Assembly: GCF_022524485.1 (NCBI RefSeq)
Contig: NZ_JAKXMK010000012.1
Location: forward strand, 186,001 to 250,000
DNA: 64,000 nucleotides
Direction of reading: 5' to 3'
DNA from: Pseudonocardia alaniniphila
Lineage (GTDB): Bacteria; Actinomycetota; Actinomycetes; Mycobacteriales; Pseudonocardiaceae
Position 1 is the first letter of the stretch. Every line of letters begins with the position of its first letter. The notes under the pieces are model-generated. The model was given only the letters and a program-made list of their open reading frames with translations. It searched no databases and was not told the origin of the DNA. The position numbers were made by a program, and so were the translations under genes. Shown piece by piece: positions 27,886 through 38,374 of the stretch.

Positions 27886-29261
27886 AGGCCCCGGACCAGC
27901 CGGAACAGATCCATCGTCGCGAATGCCAGCGGGATCGCGGCGGCGATGAGCAGACCTTCCAGCAGATCGACCGCCCGTCGGGAGACCGGGGAGCCCAGCG
28001 GGGCGCTGCGGCCGAGCGTGAGAGCTCCTGCTGCCGCGGTGACGAGCAGGGCCGCCGCGATTGCGAGCCGGAACGCCGTGCCCGCGTGCAGGGCCGCCAT
28101 GACAGCGAGCCCGACGCCCGCGGCGATCGCGCTCGCCTGAAGGACCCGGACCGGGGCCTGGTCGGCGAAGCTGCGCGCGCGGAGGCCGAGCACCGCCACG
28201 ACGACCGTCGCGAAGACCGGGCCGGCCCAGCCGCCCGCCGCGGCTGCCGGCAGCGCGGCACCTGCTGTGACCACGGCGGATCCGCCGACCAGCCCGGCGA
28301 GGTAGCCGCGGGCGAGGTCGGCCCGTTCCGCGAGCTCGTCGGGCGGCAACAGATCCGGGCCGTCGTCGGCGTCCACGAGCTCACTCCCGTCGGAGGGAAC
28401 GACCGGACGGGGCAACCCGGCGAGCCGCAGCGCCACCCGCGGCAGCACGGGGCCGACGGCAAGGCCGACCGCACCGACGGCCGTGGCCGCGGCGGCTGCG
28501 GCGACGCCGAACCGCAGGACCACGAGAGCGGCCGCGCCCACAGGTACGGCTGCCACGACGATGCCGACGAGCACCGGAGCCACCACACGCAGCGCGATCT
28601 GAGCCACCGCGGCCGCGGTGCCCGCCGCCACGGTGGCCAGCAGCAGCTGCGCTGCTCCACCGGACGCGGACAGTGCAGCCCACCCGGCCGCGCCCCCGAG
28701 TGCGACGGCCGCCAGCGCGGCCGCACCGGCGGCCGGATGTACCGAACCGCGGTCCTGCTCATCGGCACGGCGGGCCAGGCGAGCCGCCAGGGCCACGGTG
28801 GCCACCGTGCCCAGCGCCGCGGCCACTGCAGCCGGCGTCCGGGTGGGGCCTGGTGCACCCGCCAGCACCGCCGCCGCGGCAAGCGCCGCCGCGAGCACCG
28901 CTCCCGCCCCGAACCGCCGGTCGCCGGACGTGGCAGTGGCCGCCGTGGCCGCCAGCGCGTCCACCGGGTCGTCGAAGACAGGCGAAGCCGGGGCCGGGCT
29001 CTCCGGGGCGATGCGCAGCAGATCGCCGTCGAGGACGCCGAGGTCGGTGAGGGTGGCTTCCGACGGCAGCGGCCCCCCGGCTACTCCCGACAGCCGCCAC
29101 GGCAAGGGACGCAGGCCGAACACCGGCTCGCCGATCAGCTCCAGCACCATCGGCACCAGCTCCGCCACCGGCACGTCGGCGGGCAGCGCCACGTCGACCC
29201 GGGCACGTGGGGCGAGCACCGTGAGCCGGCAGTAGGCCGCATCGGCGGCGGGCGCGCGCAT
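27882..29261 (-). CDS. eccD: type VII secretion integral membrane protein EccD
   Basis: Channel-forming component of the ESX complex: an N-terminal ubiquitin-like domain (residues about 1-95, CRLTVLAPRARVDVALPADV then LLRIAPE) and about 11 alanine/valine-rich transmembrane helices. The start at 29261 (MRAPAADAAY) puts the domain at the N-terminus; the frame remains open to 29657 but that reading overlaps eccC and lacks family features. 459 residues. Divergent from eccC across a 154-bp spacer that must hold both promoters. Confidence 0.92.
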   Translation of the reverse strand: MRAPAADAAYCRLTVLAPRARVDVALPADVPVAELVPMVLELIGEPVFGLRPLPWRLSGVAGGPLPSEATLTDLGVLDGDLLRIAPESPAPASPVFDDPVDALAATAATATSGDRRFGAGAVLAAALAAAAVLAGAPGPTRTPAAVAAALGTVATVALAARLARRADEQDRGSVHPAAGAAALAAVALGGAAGWAALSASGGAAQLLLATVAAGTAAAVAQIALRVVAPVLVGIVVAAVPVGAAALVVLRFGVAAAAAATAVGAVGLAVGPVLPRVALRLAGLPRPVVPSDGSELVDADDGPDLLPPDELAERADLARGYLAGLVGGSAVVTAGAALPAAAAGGWAGPVFATVVVAVLGLRARSFADQAPVRVLQASAIAAGVGLAVMAALHAGTAFRLAIAAALLVTAAAGALTLGRSAPLGSPVSRRAVDLLEGLLIAAAIPLAFATMDLFRLVRGL

Positions 29262-29415
29262 GGTCGTTTCGTCTCCCCCCGAGCGACGGGACGACTTCTC
29301 CGGAACGGCCCCGGCAGCCCCCGTCGGCTGCCTAGCATCGCAGCGCCGAGGCCCCGGGCGGGCCCGTTCGGTGGAAGTCGTCAGGGGCCGGCGGCAACGG
29401 CGGGGAGGGGTGCCG

Positions 29416-32400
29416 ATGGGCACGGTAGGGGTCGTCCGGCGCAGGCGCCTGCCGCTGCGGATGCCCGGCGGAGAGCTCACGCTCGAACCGCCCCCGGAAC
29501 CCGAGCGGATCGTTCCCGCGGGTGTGCCGGCTCGGTTGTTGCCGGTCGTGATGCTCCTCGGGTCCGTCGGTTTCGTCGCCGTGCTCGGGGTCGGCAACCC
29601 GACGTCGTGGCTGTTCGGTGGCATGTTCGCGATCTCGACGCTCAGCATGATGCTCACCGGCGCCGGCCGCGGCGGAGCCGAGCGCTCGGCAGGCCTCGAC
29701 GAGGACCGGCGCGACTACCTGCGTTACCTGTCGGTGCTGCGCCACCGGGTGCGGGGCATCGCGGCGGAGCAGCGCACCGTGCTCGAGTCGGTGCATCCGG
29801 ATCCGGCCGCCTGGCCCGCGGTGCTCGCGGCCGGTCGCCTCTGGGAACGCCGGGCCGCAGATCCGGACTTCGGGCAGCTGCGCATCGGACGTGGGGCCCA
29901 GCGGCTGGCCACACGGCTCGTAGCCCCGCAGACCGGGCCGGTCGAGGGCCTCGAGCCGGTCACCGCGCTCGCCCTGCGCCGGTTCCTGCTCGGCCACGCC
30001 GTCGTGCCCGACCTGCCGGTCGCCCTGTCGCTGCGGGCCAGCTCCACCGTGTGGCTGGAACCGGACGGACCCGCCGCGGGACTCGGGCCTGCCCGCGCGC
30101 TCGCCCGCGCCGTCGTCGCCCAGTACGCGCTCTGGCACAGCCCGTCCGATGCGCTGCTCGCCGTCGTCGCGCCGCCCAGCCTCGCACCGGAGTGGGAGTG
30201 GGTGAAGTGGCTGCCGCACGTCGGCCATCCACGCCGTCGCGACGCCGTCGGCCCGCTGCGGATGATCTCCGCCGACGCCGACGACGTGCGCCGCTGGTGG
30301 GTGGCGGAGCTCGCCGGCAGGCCCGCTGGACCGGGGATGGGCGAGCCGCACTTGCTCGTCGTCGTCGACGAGGTGGCCGATGGGCCGGGGCCGTGGGCGG
30401 GCGTCGCCGGGGTCACGGTGTTGCGGGTCGGCGCGCCACCAGGGCGGCGTCCCGGCCCGTCTGTCGTGCGGCTGCGCGTCGGGCACGACGGGCTGCACCG
30501 CATCGGTAGCGATCAGGCGCCGCACGCCGGCGACGAGCAGCCGGCGCTGATCGGGCAGCCGGACGGGCTGGGCGTTGCCGAGGCGCGTGCGCTCGCGCGA
30601 CGGCTCGCCCGCTACCGGCCCGGAGGCGCGGAGCCGGTGGGCGAAGCGGCCCCGCGCACCGCGCCAGGCCTGCCCGCCCTGTTGGGGCTGGAGCCCGGCC
30701 AGGCGGGCATCGAGGCGCTACGCGCCCGCTGGGCCCACTCCGAGACCCACCGGCTCCGCGTCCCGATCGGGGTGGACGAGCGCGGCGGCCCGGTCATGCT
30801 CGACCTCAAGGAATCGGCGCAGGGGGGTAGCGGGCCACACGGGCTGTGCGTCGGCGCCACCGGGTCGGGCAAGAGCGAGCTGCTGCGCACGCTCGTGCTC
30901 GGTCTCGCGGCCACGCACTCGCCCGCCGAGCTGAACCTCGTGCTCGTCGACTTCAAGGGCGGGGCCACATTCCTCGGCCTGGCCGGGCTGCCACACGTCT
31001 CGGCGGTGATCACCAACCTCGCCGACGAGCTGACGCTGGTCGACCGCATGGCCGACGCGCTGGCCGGTGAGATCACCCGCCGCCAGGAGGCGCTGCGATC
31101 GGCGGGCAATCTCGTCGGGGTCGCCGAATACGCCGCGGCGCGCCGGGCGGGGGCCCACCTGCCGCCGCTGCCGGCGCTGTTCGTCGTGGTCGACGAGTTC
31201 TCCGAGCTGCTCACCCAGCGTCCCGAACTGATCGAGCTGCTCGTCACGATCGGCAGGCTCGGTCGCTCCCTCGGAATCCACCTGCTGCTCGCGTCCCAGC
31301 GCCTCGAAGAGGGACGGCTGCGCGGGCTCGAGTCCCATCTGTCGTACCGGATCGCCCTGCGTACGTTCTCCGCATCGGAGTCGCGTGCGGTGCTCGGTGT
31401 GCCCGACGCCCACCAGCTCTCGTCGGCGCCCGGGTCGGCCTTCCTCGCCACGGGCACCGACGAGCTCGTGCGGTTCCGCGCCGCCTACGTGTCGGGTCCG
31501 GGCAGCGCACCAGTGCAAGGGGGAGAGGTGGCGGGGCAGGCCGCCGCGTACCCGTTCCGGGCCGGCCCGGTTCCGGTGATCGCCCCGGTGGAGGCGGCCG
31601 CGCCTGCCGAGGAATCCGAGGGCCCCACCGTGCTCGACACCGTGATCGCAGCGATGGCCGGCCAGGGCCCCGCAGCCCACCGCGTCTGGCTCCCGCCGCT
31701 CGAGGTCCCGCCGCCGTTGGACGAGGTGCTGGGCGCGATCCGCGCGGTGCCCGGTCGACGGCCGATGGCTCGCCGGGCGGCCCCGCTCCGCGTGCCCGTC
31801 GGTCTGATCGACCGGCCCTACCAGCAGCGACGCGACCCCCTTGTGATCGACCTGGCCGGTGGGTCCGGGCACCTCGCCGTGGTGGGCGGGCCGCGCACGG
31901 GCAAGTCCACCGCGCTGGCCACCGCCGTGCTCGGGCTCGCGCTCACGCACACACCTGACGAGCTGGGCGTGCATGTACTCGACTTCGGTGGCGGAGCGCT
32001 CGTCCCGCTCGCCGCTCTCCCGCACGTCGGCACGGTCGCCGCACGCCAGGAGACCGACCTCGTCCGGCGTACCGTCGCGGAGCTCACCGCTGTGCTCGCT
32101 CGCCGCGAACGCCTCTTCCGCGAGGCCGGGATCTCCTCCGTCGAGGAGTTCCGGGCACACCGCGCAGCCGGTGCTCACCCGGGCGAGCCCTGCACCGACC
32201 TCCTGCTCGTCGTCGACGGGTACCTCACGCTGCGCGGTGAGTTCGACGACCTCGAGGCGCGGCTGCTCCCGTTGGCCGCGCAGGGCCTGTCCTACGGGCT
32301 GCACCTCGCGGTGTCGGCCACGCGGTGGAGCGAGTTGCGCCCGGCTCTGAAGGACCTCCTCGGTGGCCGCATCGAGCTGCGGCTCGGGGAGCCGGCAGAG

Positions 32401-33348
32401 TCCGAGATCGACCGTCGCCGGGCCGCCGAGGTCCCGGCCCGGCCCGCACACGGCCTCGCGCCCGATGGGGCCTCGGCCGTCGTCGCCGCGCCTCAGCTCA
32501 GCACCGGGGCCACCGATCAGGCCGCGCTGGTGGCGGCGGTCGCCGCGGCATGGCCCGGCCCGGGGTTCCCACCGGTCCGGTTGCTGCCCGAACGCATCGA
32601 CCACGACGCGCTTGCACCTGCGCCGCCCGGGTCGTGTGGAATACCGATCGGCGTGGACGAGGAGGGGCTCGACCGCGTGGAGCTCGACCTTGCCGCGGAG
32701 CCTCACCTGCTGTGCTTCGCCGACGCCGAGAGCGGCAAGACCAACCTGCTGCGCCTCGTCGCGCGCGGAGTCATCGCCCGGCACGGGCCGCAAGCCGCTC
32801 GGATCGTGGTCGTCGACCACCGCCGCACGTTGCTCGGCGTGGTGCCGGAGAGCCATCTGATCGGCTACGCGAGCACCGCAGGCGCCACCGCCGAAGCCGC
32901 CCATGAGGTGGCGGCCTCGCTTCGACGCAGGATGCCCGGCCCCGACGTGACGCCGCGGGCGCTGCGGGAGCGCAGCTGGTGGACCGGGCCCGAGGTCTAC
33001 GTGCTCATCGACGACTACGACCTGGTGGCGCCCGGCGGCGGCGCCGAGCACCCGCTGCTGCCGCTGGTGGAGTTCCTGCCGCAGGCCAAGGACGTGGGCC
33101 TGCACCTGGTCGTCGCCCGTCGTTGCGGCGGTGCGAGCCGCGCGCTGTTCGACCCGTTGCTGGGGCGGCTGCGCGAGCTCGGTGCGCCCGGGTTGGTGAT
33201 GAACGGCAGCCCGGACGAGGGCGCGCTGGTGGAGTCCGTCAAACCTTCGCCCCTGCCTCCAGGCCGCGCCACCCTCGTCGACCGGCGGCGCGGGGCCCGG
33301 CGAGTCCAGCTCGCCTGGCTGCCGCCTGACACGGAGGACGAGCCGTGA
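29416..33348 (+). CDS. eccC: type VII secretion ATPase EccC (fused EccCa-EccCb)
   Basis: Motor ATPase that recognises WXG100 substrates. 1310 residues from ATG 29416 (GGGAGG upstream): the N-terminal MPGGELTLEPPPEPER, two membrane helices (about 40-80), then three FtsK/SpoIIIE ATPase domains with P-loops GATGSGKSELL (about residue 480), GGPRTGKSTAL (about 822) and ADAESGKTNLL (about 1100, most divergent). Walker B of the first domain is LVLVDFKGGA. A single-chain EccC is normal for ESX-4. Its stop overlaps the next GTG. Confidence 0.95.
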   Translation: MGTVGVVRRRRLPLRMPGGELTLEPPPEPERIVPAGVPARLLPVVMLLGSVGFVAVLGVGNPTSWLFGGMFAISTLSMMLTGAGRGGAERSAGLDEDRRDYLRYLSVLRHRVRGIAAEQRTVLESVHPDPAAWPAVLAAGRLWERRAADPDFGQLRIGRGAQRLATRLVAPQTGPVEGLEPVTALALRRFLLGHAVVPDLPVALSLRASSTVWLEPDGPAAGLGPARALARAVVAQYALWHSPSDALLAVVAPPSLAPEWEWVKWLPHVGHPRRRDAVGPLRMISADADDVRRWWVAELAGRPAGPGMGEPHLLVVVDEVADGPGPWAGVAGVTVLRVGAPPGRRPGPSVVRLRVGHDGLHRIGSDQAPHAGDEQPALIGQPDGLGVAEARALARRLARYRPGGAEPVGEAAPRTAPGLPALLGLEPGQAGIEALRARWAHSETHRLRVPIGVDERGGPVMLDLKESAQGGSGPHGLCVGATGSGKSELLRTLVLGLAATHSPAELNLVLVDFKGGATFLGLAGLPHVSAVITNLADELTLVDRMADALAGEITRRQEALRSAGNLVGVAEYAAARRAGAHLPPLPALFVVVDEFSELLTQRPELIELLVTIGRLGRSLGIHLLLASQRLEEGRLRGLESHLSYRIALRTFSASESRAVLGVPDAHQLSSAPGSAFLATGTDELVRFRAAYVSGPGSAPVQGGEVAGQAAAYPFRAGPVPVIAPVEAAAPAEESEGPTVLDTVIAAMAGQGPAAHRVWLPPLEVPPPLDEVLGAIRAVPGRRPMARRAAPLRVPVGLIDRPYQQRRDPLVIDLAGGSGHLAVVGGPRTGKSTALATAVLGLALTHTPDELGVHVLDFGGGALVPLAALPHVGTVAARQETDLVRRTVAELTAVLARRERLFREAGISSVEEFRAHRAAGAHPGEPCTDLLLVVDGYLTLRGEFDDLEARLLPLAAQGLSYGLHLAVSATRWSELRPALKDLLGGRIELRLGEPAESEIDRRRAAEVPARPAHGLAPDGASAVVAAPQLSTGATDQAALVAAVAAAWPGPGFPPVRLLPERIDHDALAPAPPGSCGIPIGVDEEGLDRVELDLAAEPHLLCFADAESGKTNLLRLVARGVIARHGPQAARIVVVDHRRTLLGVVPESHLIGYASTAGATAEAAHEVAASLRRRMPGPDVTPRALRERSWWTGPEVYVLIDDYDLVAPGGGAEHPLLPLVEFLPQAKDVGLHLVVARRCGGASRALFDPLLGRLRELGAPGLVMNGSPDEGALVESVKPSPLPPGRATLVDRRRGARRVQLAWLPPDTEDEP

Positions 33349-33554
33349 GCCGCAAGGTCCGCCGGCGCGCGGGCCGGGTCGCCGGCCGCAACGTCCATGG
33401 CGCAGGCTCTGCTGCAGCCGGGGATCGTGAGCCTCGGCGGGCGACGGCGTGGGGGCGGCCCGTGGGCGGCCGGGCGGCGCTCCGGTCGATCCGCGAGACC
33501 GCGCCCCGCGCTACCGGAGCGCCGCGGTCTGCGCCGCCGATCGCCGTGCCATGA
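33345..33554 (+). CDS. possible 69-codon Arg/Ala-rich bridging ORF between eccC and the Rv3446c-like gene
   Basis: GTG 33345 overlaps the eccC stop (GTGA), and the TGA at 33552-33554 overlaps the next ATG (ATGA). The 69-residue product is very basic (MSRKVRRRAGRVAGRN at the start), without recognisable domain or membrane segment. The two stop/start overlaps are the main argument for translation; composition alone would not support it. It may only couple eccC to the downstream gene. Confidence 0.4.
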   Translation: MSRKVRRRAGRVAGRNVHGAGSAAAGDREPRRATAWGRPVGGRAALRSIRETAPRATGAPRSAPPIAVP

Positions 33555-34966
33555 GCGGCACGCCGGTCCGCGTGGCCGTTCAGCTGGGCAGCACGACCGC
33601 CCGGATGGCGGCCGCCGGTAGCGACGGGGAGCCCTGGTTGGTGGCGCGCACGACGGCTCCCGGCGCCACCGTGGCATCCCTGCTGGCGGCGCTCGCACCG
33701 GCCCCCGAGGAGCTCGTTCTCGTCCACCCGGCGAGCTGGCCCTCGTCGCGGATCGTGGCCTGGCTGGGCGAGTGCGCGGGGCTCGGCGGGCAGGTCCGGG
33801 CCGTCCCGGCCCCGCTCGCCGCGGCGGGGCTCGGTGCCGTGGCCGTGCTCGACGTCGGACGGACCACGGCGGAGGCCACGCGTTGGGACACGGCCGGGCG
33901 CCTGCTCGCCGTCACGTCCCGACCGCTGGGCGGGGCCGATCTGGACGCGGCGCTGATGCGCCTGCTTCGGCTTCCACACGCGGACCCGGCCGCGATGGCC
34001 GAGGCGCAGCGGGTGCGGGAAGCCCTGTCGCTGCTGCCCGAGGTCTGGACGCGGGCCCCGGAGCCGGTCCGGGTGGTTGCCGACGATGTGCGCGATCTGC
34101 TGGCGAGGCGCCTCGCGGTGGCGATCGATGCCCTGCACGAGGTGGTGCACCGCGCCGGGCCGGCACGGGTGCTGCTCGTCGGCGGGGTCGCACGCACCCC
34201 GTTGCTGGCGGAGCTGCTCGACGAGGCCGGGATCGGCGGCGAGGTCGCAGTGGCGCCGCGGCCCGACGTCGCCGCGGTGCTCGGGGCGCTGATGCTGCCT
34301 GGCGCGGTCGGCCGGGTGGCGCCCGTGCGCGTGGCCGCCTCGTCCGGCTCGCCCTCCGCCGGTCACGAACGGGCCGCAGCGCCGATCGCGGCCCGCAGGT
34401 TGCCGCCACCGAATCCTCGCGCTCGCAGGCCGCTGCGCGCGGTCCTGCTGCTCGTCGCGGTCTCCGGTGTCGTCGCAGGCCTACTCGGCGTGGGTGCTCT
34501 GTTGCCATCGCCGTCGGCCGCGGTGCCGGCCGGGGTGCTCGTGCAGTACGGCTACCGGCTGGACGTGCCGTCGGGATGGGAGCACACCGGCGGCCTGCCA
34601 GAACGGCGTCGCACCCTGCTCACCCTGGCCGGGTCGCCGGAGGGCAGCGATCTCATCGCGGTCGAGCTGAGTCCGCTCGGCTACGACACCGGTGCCGAGC
34701 CCGAACGAGCGCGCGCGGAGCTGCGCGCGGAGTTCGACGCGGCCGTGGCGGGCAGGTCCCCGCTCTCGGACTTCCGCATCACCAGCGTCGCCGGGCGTGA
34801 GGTCGCCACCTACCGGCAGCAGGAGGCCGGCCCCACGGTCGTGGAGTGGTTCGTGCTCCTCGACGGTGATGCTCAGCTCAGCGTCGGCTGCAAGCAGACG
34901 ACGTCGGGGAGCGCAGCGGTGCAGGCTGCCTGTGCCGTCGTCGTCGCCTCGGTGCGACCGGCCTGA
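33551..34966 (+). CDS. type VII secretion-associated protein, Rv3446c family
   Basis: 471 residues. Residues about 1-255 show the actin/Hsp70 ATPase pattern: phosphate loop 1 AVQLGSTTARMA, phosphate loop 2 AVLDVGRTTAEA (residues 97-108) and adenosine loop LLVGGVARTPLL (208-219). A transmembrane helix follows at about 296-317, then an external C-terminal domain of about 150 residues (YGYRLDVPSGWEHTGGLPER). The gene holds the position of Rv3446c in ESX-4. Biochemical role unknown; an ATP-regulated chaperone or assembly factor of the secretion complex is an inference from the fold. Confidence 0.8.
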   Translation: MSGTPVRVAVQLGSTTARMAAAGSDGEPWLVARTTAPGATVASLLAALAPAPEELVLVHPASWPSSRIVAWLGECAGLGGQVRAVPAPLAAAGLGAVAVLDVGRTTAEATRWDTAGRLLAVTSRPLGGADLDAALMRLLRLPHADPAAMAEAQRVREALSLLPEVWTRAPEPVRVVADDVRDLLARRLAVAIDALHEVVHRAGPARVLLVGGVARTPLLAELLDEAGIGGEVAVAPRPDVAAVLGALMLPGAVGRVAPVRVAASSGSPSAGHERAAAPIAARRLPPPNPRARRPLRAVLLLVAVSGVVAGLLGVGALLPSPSAAVPAGVLVQYGYRLDVPSGWEHTGGLPERRRTLLTLAGSPEGSDLIAVELSPLGYDTGAEPERARAELRAEFDAAVAGRSPLSDFRITSVAGREVATYRQQEAGPTVVEWFVLLDGDAQLSVGCKQTTSGSAAVQAACAVVVASVRPA

Positions 34967-35099
34967 GCAGGCGAGTGGCCCGCTCGTGTTCTGCCGTTCG
35001 CACCTGCACACGATCTCGCCGGTTCGGCCCCGCGCCGTCGTCACCCCTGCGACGGTGGCCCGGCAGCAGACGGCTGGAACGGGAACAGGGGTGATCGAC

Positions 35100-35411
35100 A
35101 TGGCCGACGGGTTCGGCACCACCGTCGAGGAGATGCAGCGGGCCGGGAGGCACGTGTTCGCGGTGAACGACGCCGTGCAGGCCGATCTCGCCACTTTGCG
35201 CGGCAGGCTCGCCCCGTTGGCGGGGGCATGGCGGGGAGAGGCGTCCACGGCGTTCACAGCGCTGATGGCGCGTTGGGACGCCGACGCCCGCGCCTTGAAC
35301 GAGGCCCTGCGCACGATCGGAGAGGCGATACAGGGCACAGGCGCGAGCTATCAGGCCCAGGAGGAGCAGCGCACCGGAGAGCTGTCATCGATCCGTGCGG
35401 CGCTGGGCTGA
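35100..35411 (+). CDS. WXG100 family type VII secretion protein (first of pair)
   Basis: 103-residue helical hairpin protein with the WxG turn at 44-46 (GAWRGEAST) and no signal peptide. It corresponds to one of EsxT/EsxU of the ESX-4 locus and should pair with the next gene product as a secreted heterodimer. Start ATG 35100; an in-frame GTG three codons earlier is possible. 12 nt before the second WXG100 gene. Confidence 0.9.
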   Translation: MADGFGTTVEEMQRAGRHVFAVNDAVQADLATLRGRLAPLAGAWRGEASTAFTALMARWDADARALNEALRTIGEAIQGTGASYQAQEEQRTGELSSIRAALG

Positions 35412-35423
35412 GGGGAGCGAGCA

Positions 35424-35711
35424 ATGCCTGAGATCAAGGTCACGTTCGGAGCACTGGAAGTGGCGCGGACGGACGTCGGCACCACCGCCGGGCGCATCTC
35501 CGGCCAGCTGGAGGAGCTCAAACGGTTCCTGGCGCCGATGGTCGCCGGCTGGGAGGGGCAGGCGGCCACCGAGTACCAGGCCACTCAGCGCCGGTGGGAC
35601 ACGGCCGCGGCCGATCTGGCGGCGGTGCTCGCCCAGATCGGGGTGGCCCTGGGCACGGCCAACGAGAGTTATCAGCAGGTCGAGCGGGCCAACGCGGCCC
35701 GCTGGAGGTAG
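35424..35711 (+). CDS. WXG100 family type VII secretion protein (second of pair)
   Basis: 95-residue partner with WEG at 43-45 ([12 protein letters not shown]) and a typical C-terminal [12 protein letters not shown] helix. Strong GGGGAG ribosome site. Position between the ESX-4 components and rplM is the same as EsxT in mycobacteria. Confidence 0.9.
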   Translation: MPEIKVTFGALEVARTDVGTTAGRISGQLEELKRFLAPMVAGWEGQAATEYQATQRRWDTAAADLAAVLAQIGVALGTANESYQQVERANAARWR

Positions 35712-35757
35712 CGTCAACGGCAACGGAACAGGGTGCCCGGCGGTTGGAGGGGGCGTT

Positions 35758-35787
35758 TTGACCCCGCTTCAGACCGGCGGGTACCCT
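35758..35787 (+). promoter_or_regulatory. rplM-rpsI promoter
   Basis: TTGACC (35758-35763) and TACCCT (35782-35787) with 18-nt spacing, about 150 nt before rplM. The implied leader of roughly 145 nt is GC-rich and could hold regulation by L13, but no specific structure is claimed. Confidence 0.65.
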
Positions 35788-35937
35788 CGTTCTTCGATGT
35801 GCGGTGGGTGGAGACCCGCGGTCGCTCTCAACAGCGTCCCGCACGGCCCCATCCGGGCCCGGCGCCTTCCTCCGCACCCGCGACCAGAGGCAGCTCCCGA
35901 GCATTCGACGAGCACACGACAGCGACGAGGTAGGTCC

Positions 35938-36377
35938 GTGCCCACGTACAGCCCCAAGCCCGGCGAGATCACCCGCGCCTGGCATGTGATCGATGCTACG
36001 GACGTGGTGCTCGGCCGCCTCGCCACGCACGCCGCCACACTCCTGCGCGGCAAGCACAAGCCGACGTATGCCCCGCACATGGACACCGGTGACTTCGTGA
36101 TCATCGTCAACGCGGAGAAGATCGCCGTCTCCGGCAACAAGCGGGACGACAAGTTCGTCTACCGCCACAGCGGCTTCCCCGGTGGTCTCCGCCAGCGCTC
36201 GGTCGGCGAGATGATCGAGAAGCACCCGGACCGTCTCGTCGAGAAGGCGATCAAGGGCATGCTGCCGAAGAACCGCCTCGGCCGGGCCATGAGCAAGAAG
36301 CTGAAGGTCTACGCCGGGCCCGACCACCCGCACGCCGCGCAGCAGCCGGCCGCGTTCGAGATCACCCAGGTCGCGCA

Positions 36378-36381
<4 letters not shown>
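35938..36381 (+). CDS. rplM: 50S ribosomal protein L13
   Basis: Early-assembly 23S rRNA-binding protein. 147 residues from GTG 35938: [40 protein letters not shown] and [18 protein letters not shown]. The longer open frame upstream is leader sequence. The stop overlaps the rpsI GTG (GTGA). AGGTAGG-like ribosome site. Confidence 0.97.
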
Positions 36382-36971
<590 letters not shown>

Positions 36972-36975
36972 CCCA

Positions 36976-38319
36976 TTGGGCGAGCGACGTCTGTTCGGTA
37001 CCGACGGCGTTCGCGGACTGGCCAACGGCGACCTGCTCACTCCTGAGCTCGCTGTCGCGTTGTCCGCGTCCGCTGCACGGGTGCTCGCCGAACGGGACCG
37101 TTCTCACCGGCCGGTGGCAGTGGTCGGGCGGGATCCGCGGGCGAGCGGAGAGATGCTGGAGGCCGCGGTCGTCGCGGGCCTGACGTCGGCCGGAGCCGAC
37201 GCGGTACGCGTAGGGGTGTTACCCACCCCTGCGGTCGCCTTCCTGGTCGGGTCGCTCGGTGCCGACCTCGGCGTGATGATCTCCGCGTCGCACAACGCGA
37301 TGCCGGACAACGGCATCAAGCTCTTCGCGGCGGGCGGCCACAAGCTTCCCGACGCGCTCGAGAGTGCGGTCGAGGAAGGCCTCGACACCCGCGGTGAGCG
37401 TCCGACCGGTGCGCGGATCGGCCGTGTCCACGACCTCGTGGATGCCGCTGATCGGTATCGCGATCACCTCATCGCCGCCACACCGGGCTCGCTCGCCGGG
37501 CTTCGGGTCGTCGTCGACTGCGCACACGGTGCGGCTTCCGTCGTGGCACCCGCGGCGTACCGCAGGGCCGGGGCCGAGGTGATCGCGGTGCACGCCGACC
37601 CGGACGGCCTCAACATCAACGACGGCGTCGGGTCCACTCACCTCGGGCCGCTACAGAAGGCCGTCCGTGAGCACGCTGCCGATCTCGGTATCGCTCACGA
37701 CGGCGACGCCGACCGCTGCCTGGCCGTCGACGCCACGGGCGCCGAGGTCGACGGCGACCAGATCATGGCCGTGCTCGCTCTCGCCATGCGGGAGGCCGGT
37801 GAGCTCACCCACGACACCCTCGTCACCACGGTGATGAGCAACCTCGGCCTGCATCTCACGATGCAGGAGGCGGGTATCGCGGTGCGCACCACCCAGGTCG
37901 GCGACCGGTACGTCCTCGAAGAGCTGCGGACGGGCGGGTTCAGCCTCGGCGGCGAGCAGTCCGGGCACGTCGTGCTGCCGCAACACTCCACCACCGGCGA
38001 CGGCCTGCTCACCGCGCTGCGGCTGATGGCGCGGATGACGGCCACGGGTTCGTCGCTCGCCGCGCTCACCTCGGTGGTGACGCCGCTGCCGCAGGTGCTG
38101 CGCAACGTGCATGTGGCCGACAAGACCGCGGTCGCCGGTTCCGCCGCGGTGCGCGAGGCCGTCGAGGCCGCGCAGGCGGAGCTGGGTGGCACCGGGCGCG
38201 TGCTGCTGCGTCCGTCCGGCACCGAGCAGTTGGTGCGGGTGATGGTCGAGGCGCCCACCGCGGAGGTCGCGGAGGCCGTCGCGCTGCGGCTGGCCGACGT
38301 CGTCGCCGCCGTGCGCTGA
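36976..38319 (+). CDS. glmM: phosphoglucosamine mutase
   Basis: Interconverts glucosamine-6-phosphate and glucosamine-1-phosphate for peptidoglycan precursors. 447 residues from an unusual TTG start 4 nt after rps[21 protein letters not shown], phosphoserine loop MISASHN (Ser104), metal loop HDGDADRC and the C-terminal phosphate site [15 protein letters not shown]. Length and motifs are complete. The mycobacterial order rpsI-glmM is kept. Confidence 0.96.
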   Translation: MGERRLFGTDGVRGLANGDLLTPELAVALSASAARVLAERDRSHRPVAVVGRDPRASGEMLEAAVVAGLTSAGADAVRVGVLPTPAVAFLVGSLGADLGVMISASHNAMPDNGIKLFAAGGHKLPDALESAVEEGLDTRGERPTGARIGRVHDLVDAADRYRDHLIAATPGSLAGLRVVVDCAHGAASVVAPAAYRRAGAEVIAVHADPDGLNINDGVGSTHLGPLQKAVREHAADLGIAHDGDADRCLAVDATGAEVDGDQIMAVLALAMREAGELTHDTLVTTVMSNLGLHLTMQEAGIAVRTTQVGDRYVLEELRTGGFSLGGEQSGHVVLPQHSTTGDGLLTALRLMARMTATGSSLAALTSVVTPLPQVLRNVHVADKTAVAGSAAVREAVEAAQAELGGTGRVLLRPSGTEQLVRVMVEAPTAEVAEAVALRLADVVAAVR

Positions 38320-38351
38320 TTCTCCCGTTCCGCCCCGCCGGCCGGATCAGT

Positions 38352-38374
38352 GCGGCACGATCGCGTCGTGCCGC
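38352..38374 (+). promoter_or_regulatory. 9-bp inverted repeat over the start of the 38368 gene
   Basis: GCGGCACGA / TCGTGCCGC with loop TCGCG. The right arm includes the GTG at 38368, and the left arm lies directly after another in-frame GTG (38350). The hairpin could hide the start codon, or serve as a glmM terminator. Confidence 0.4.

Noticed and set aside
28086..30509. An 807-codon plus-strand frame across eccD and the start of eccC
   Set aside because: No recognisable domain and low-complexity basic composition; both ESX genes have clear motifs in other frames.
34692..35099. Upstream extension of the first WXG100 gene
   Set aside because: The in-frame region lies inside the preceding gene and the intergenic space; WXG100 proteins are about 100 residues, which fits ATG 35100.
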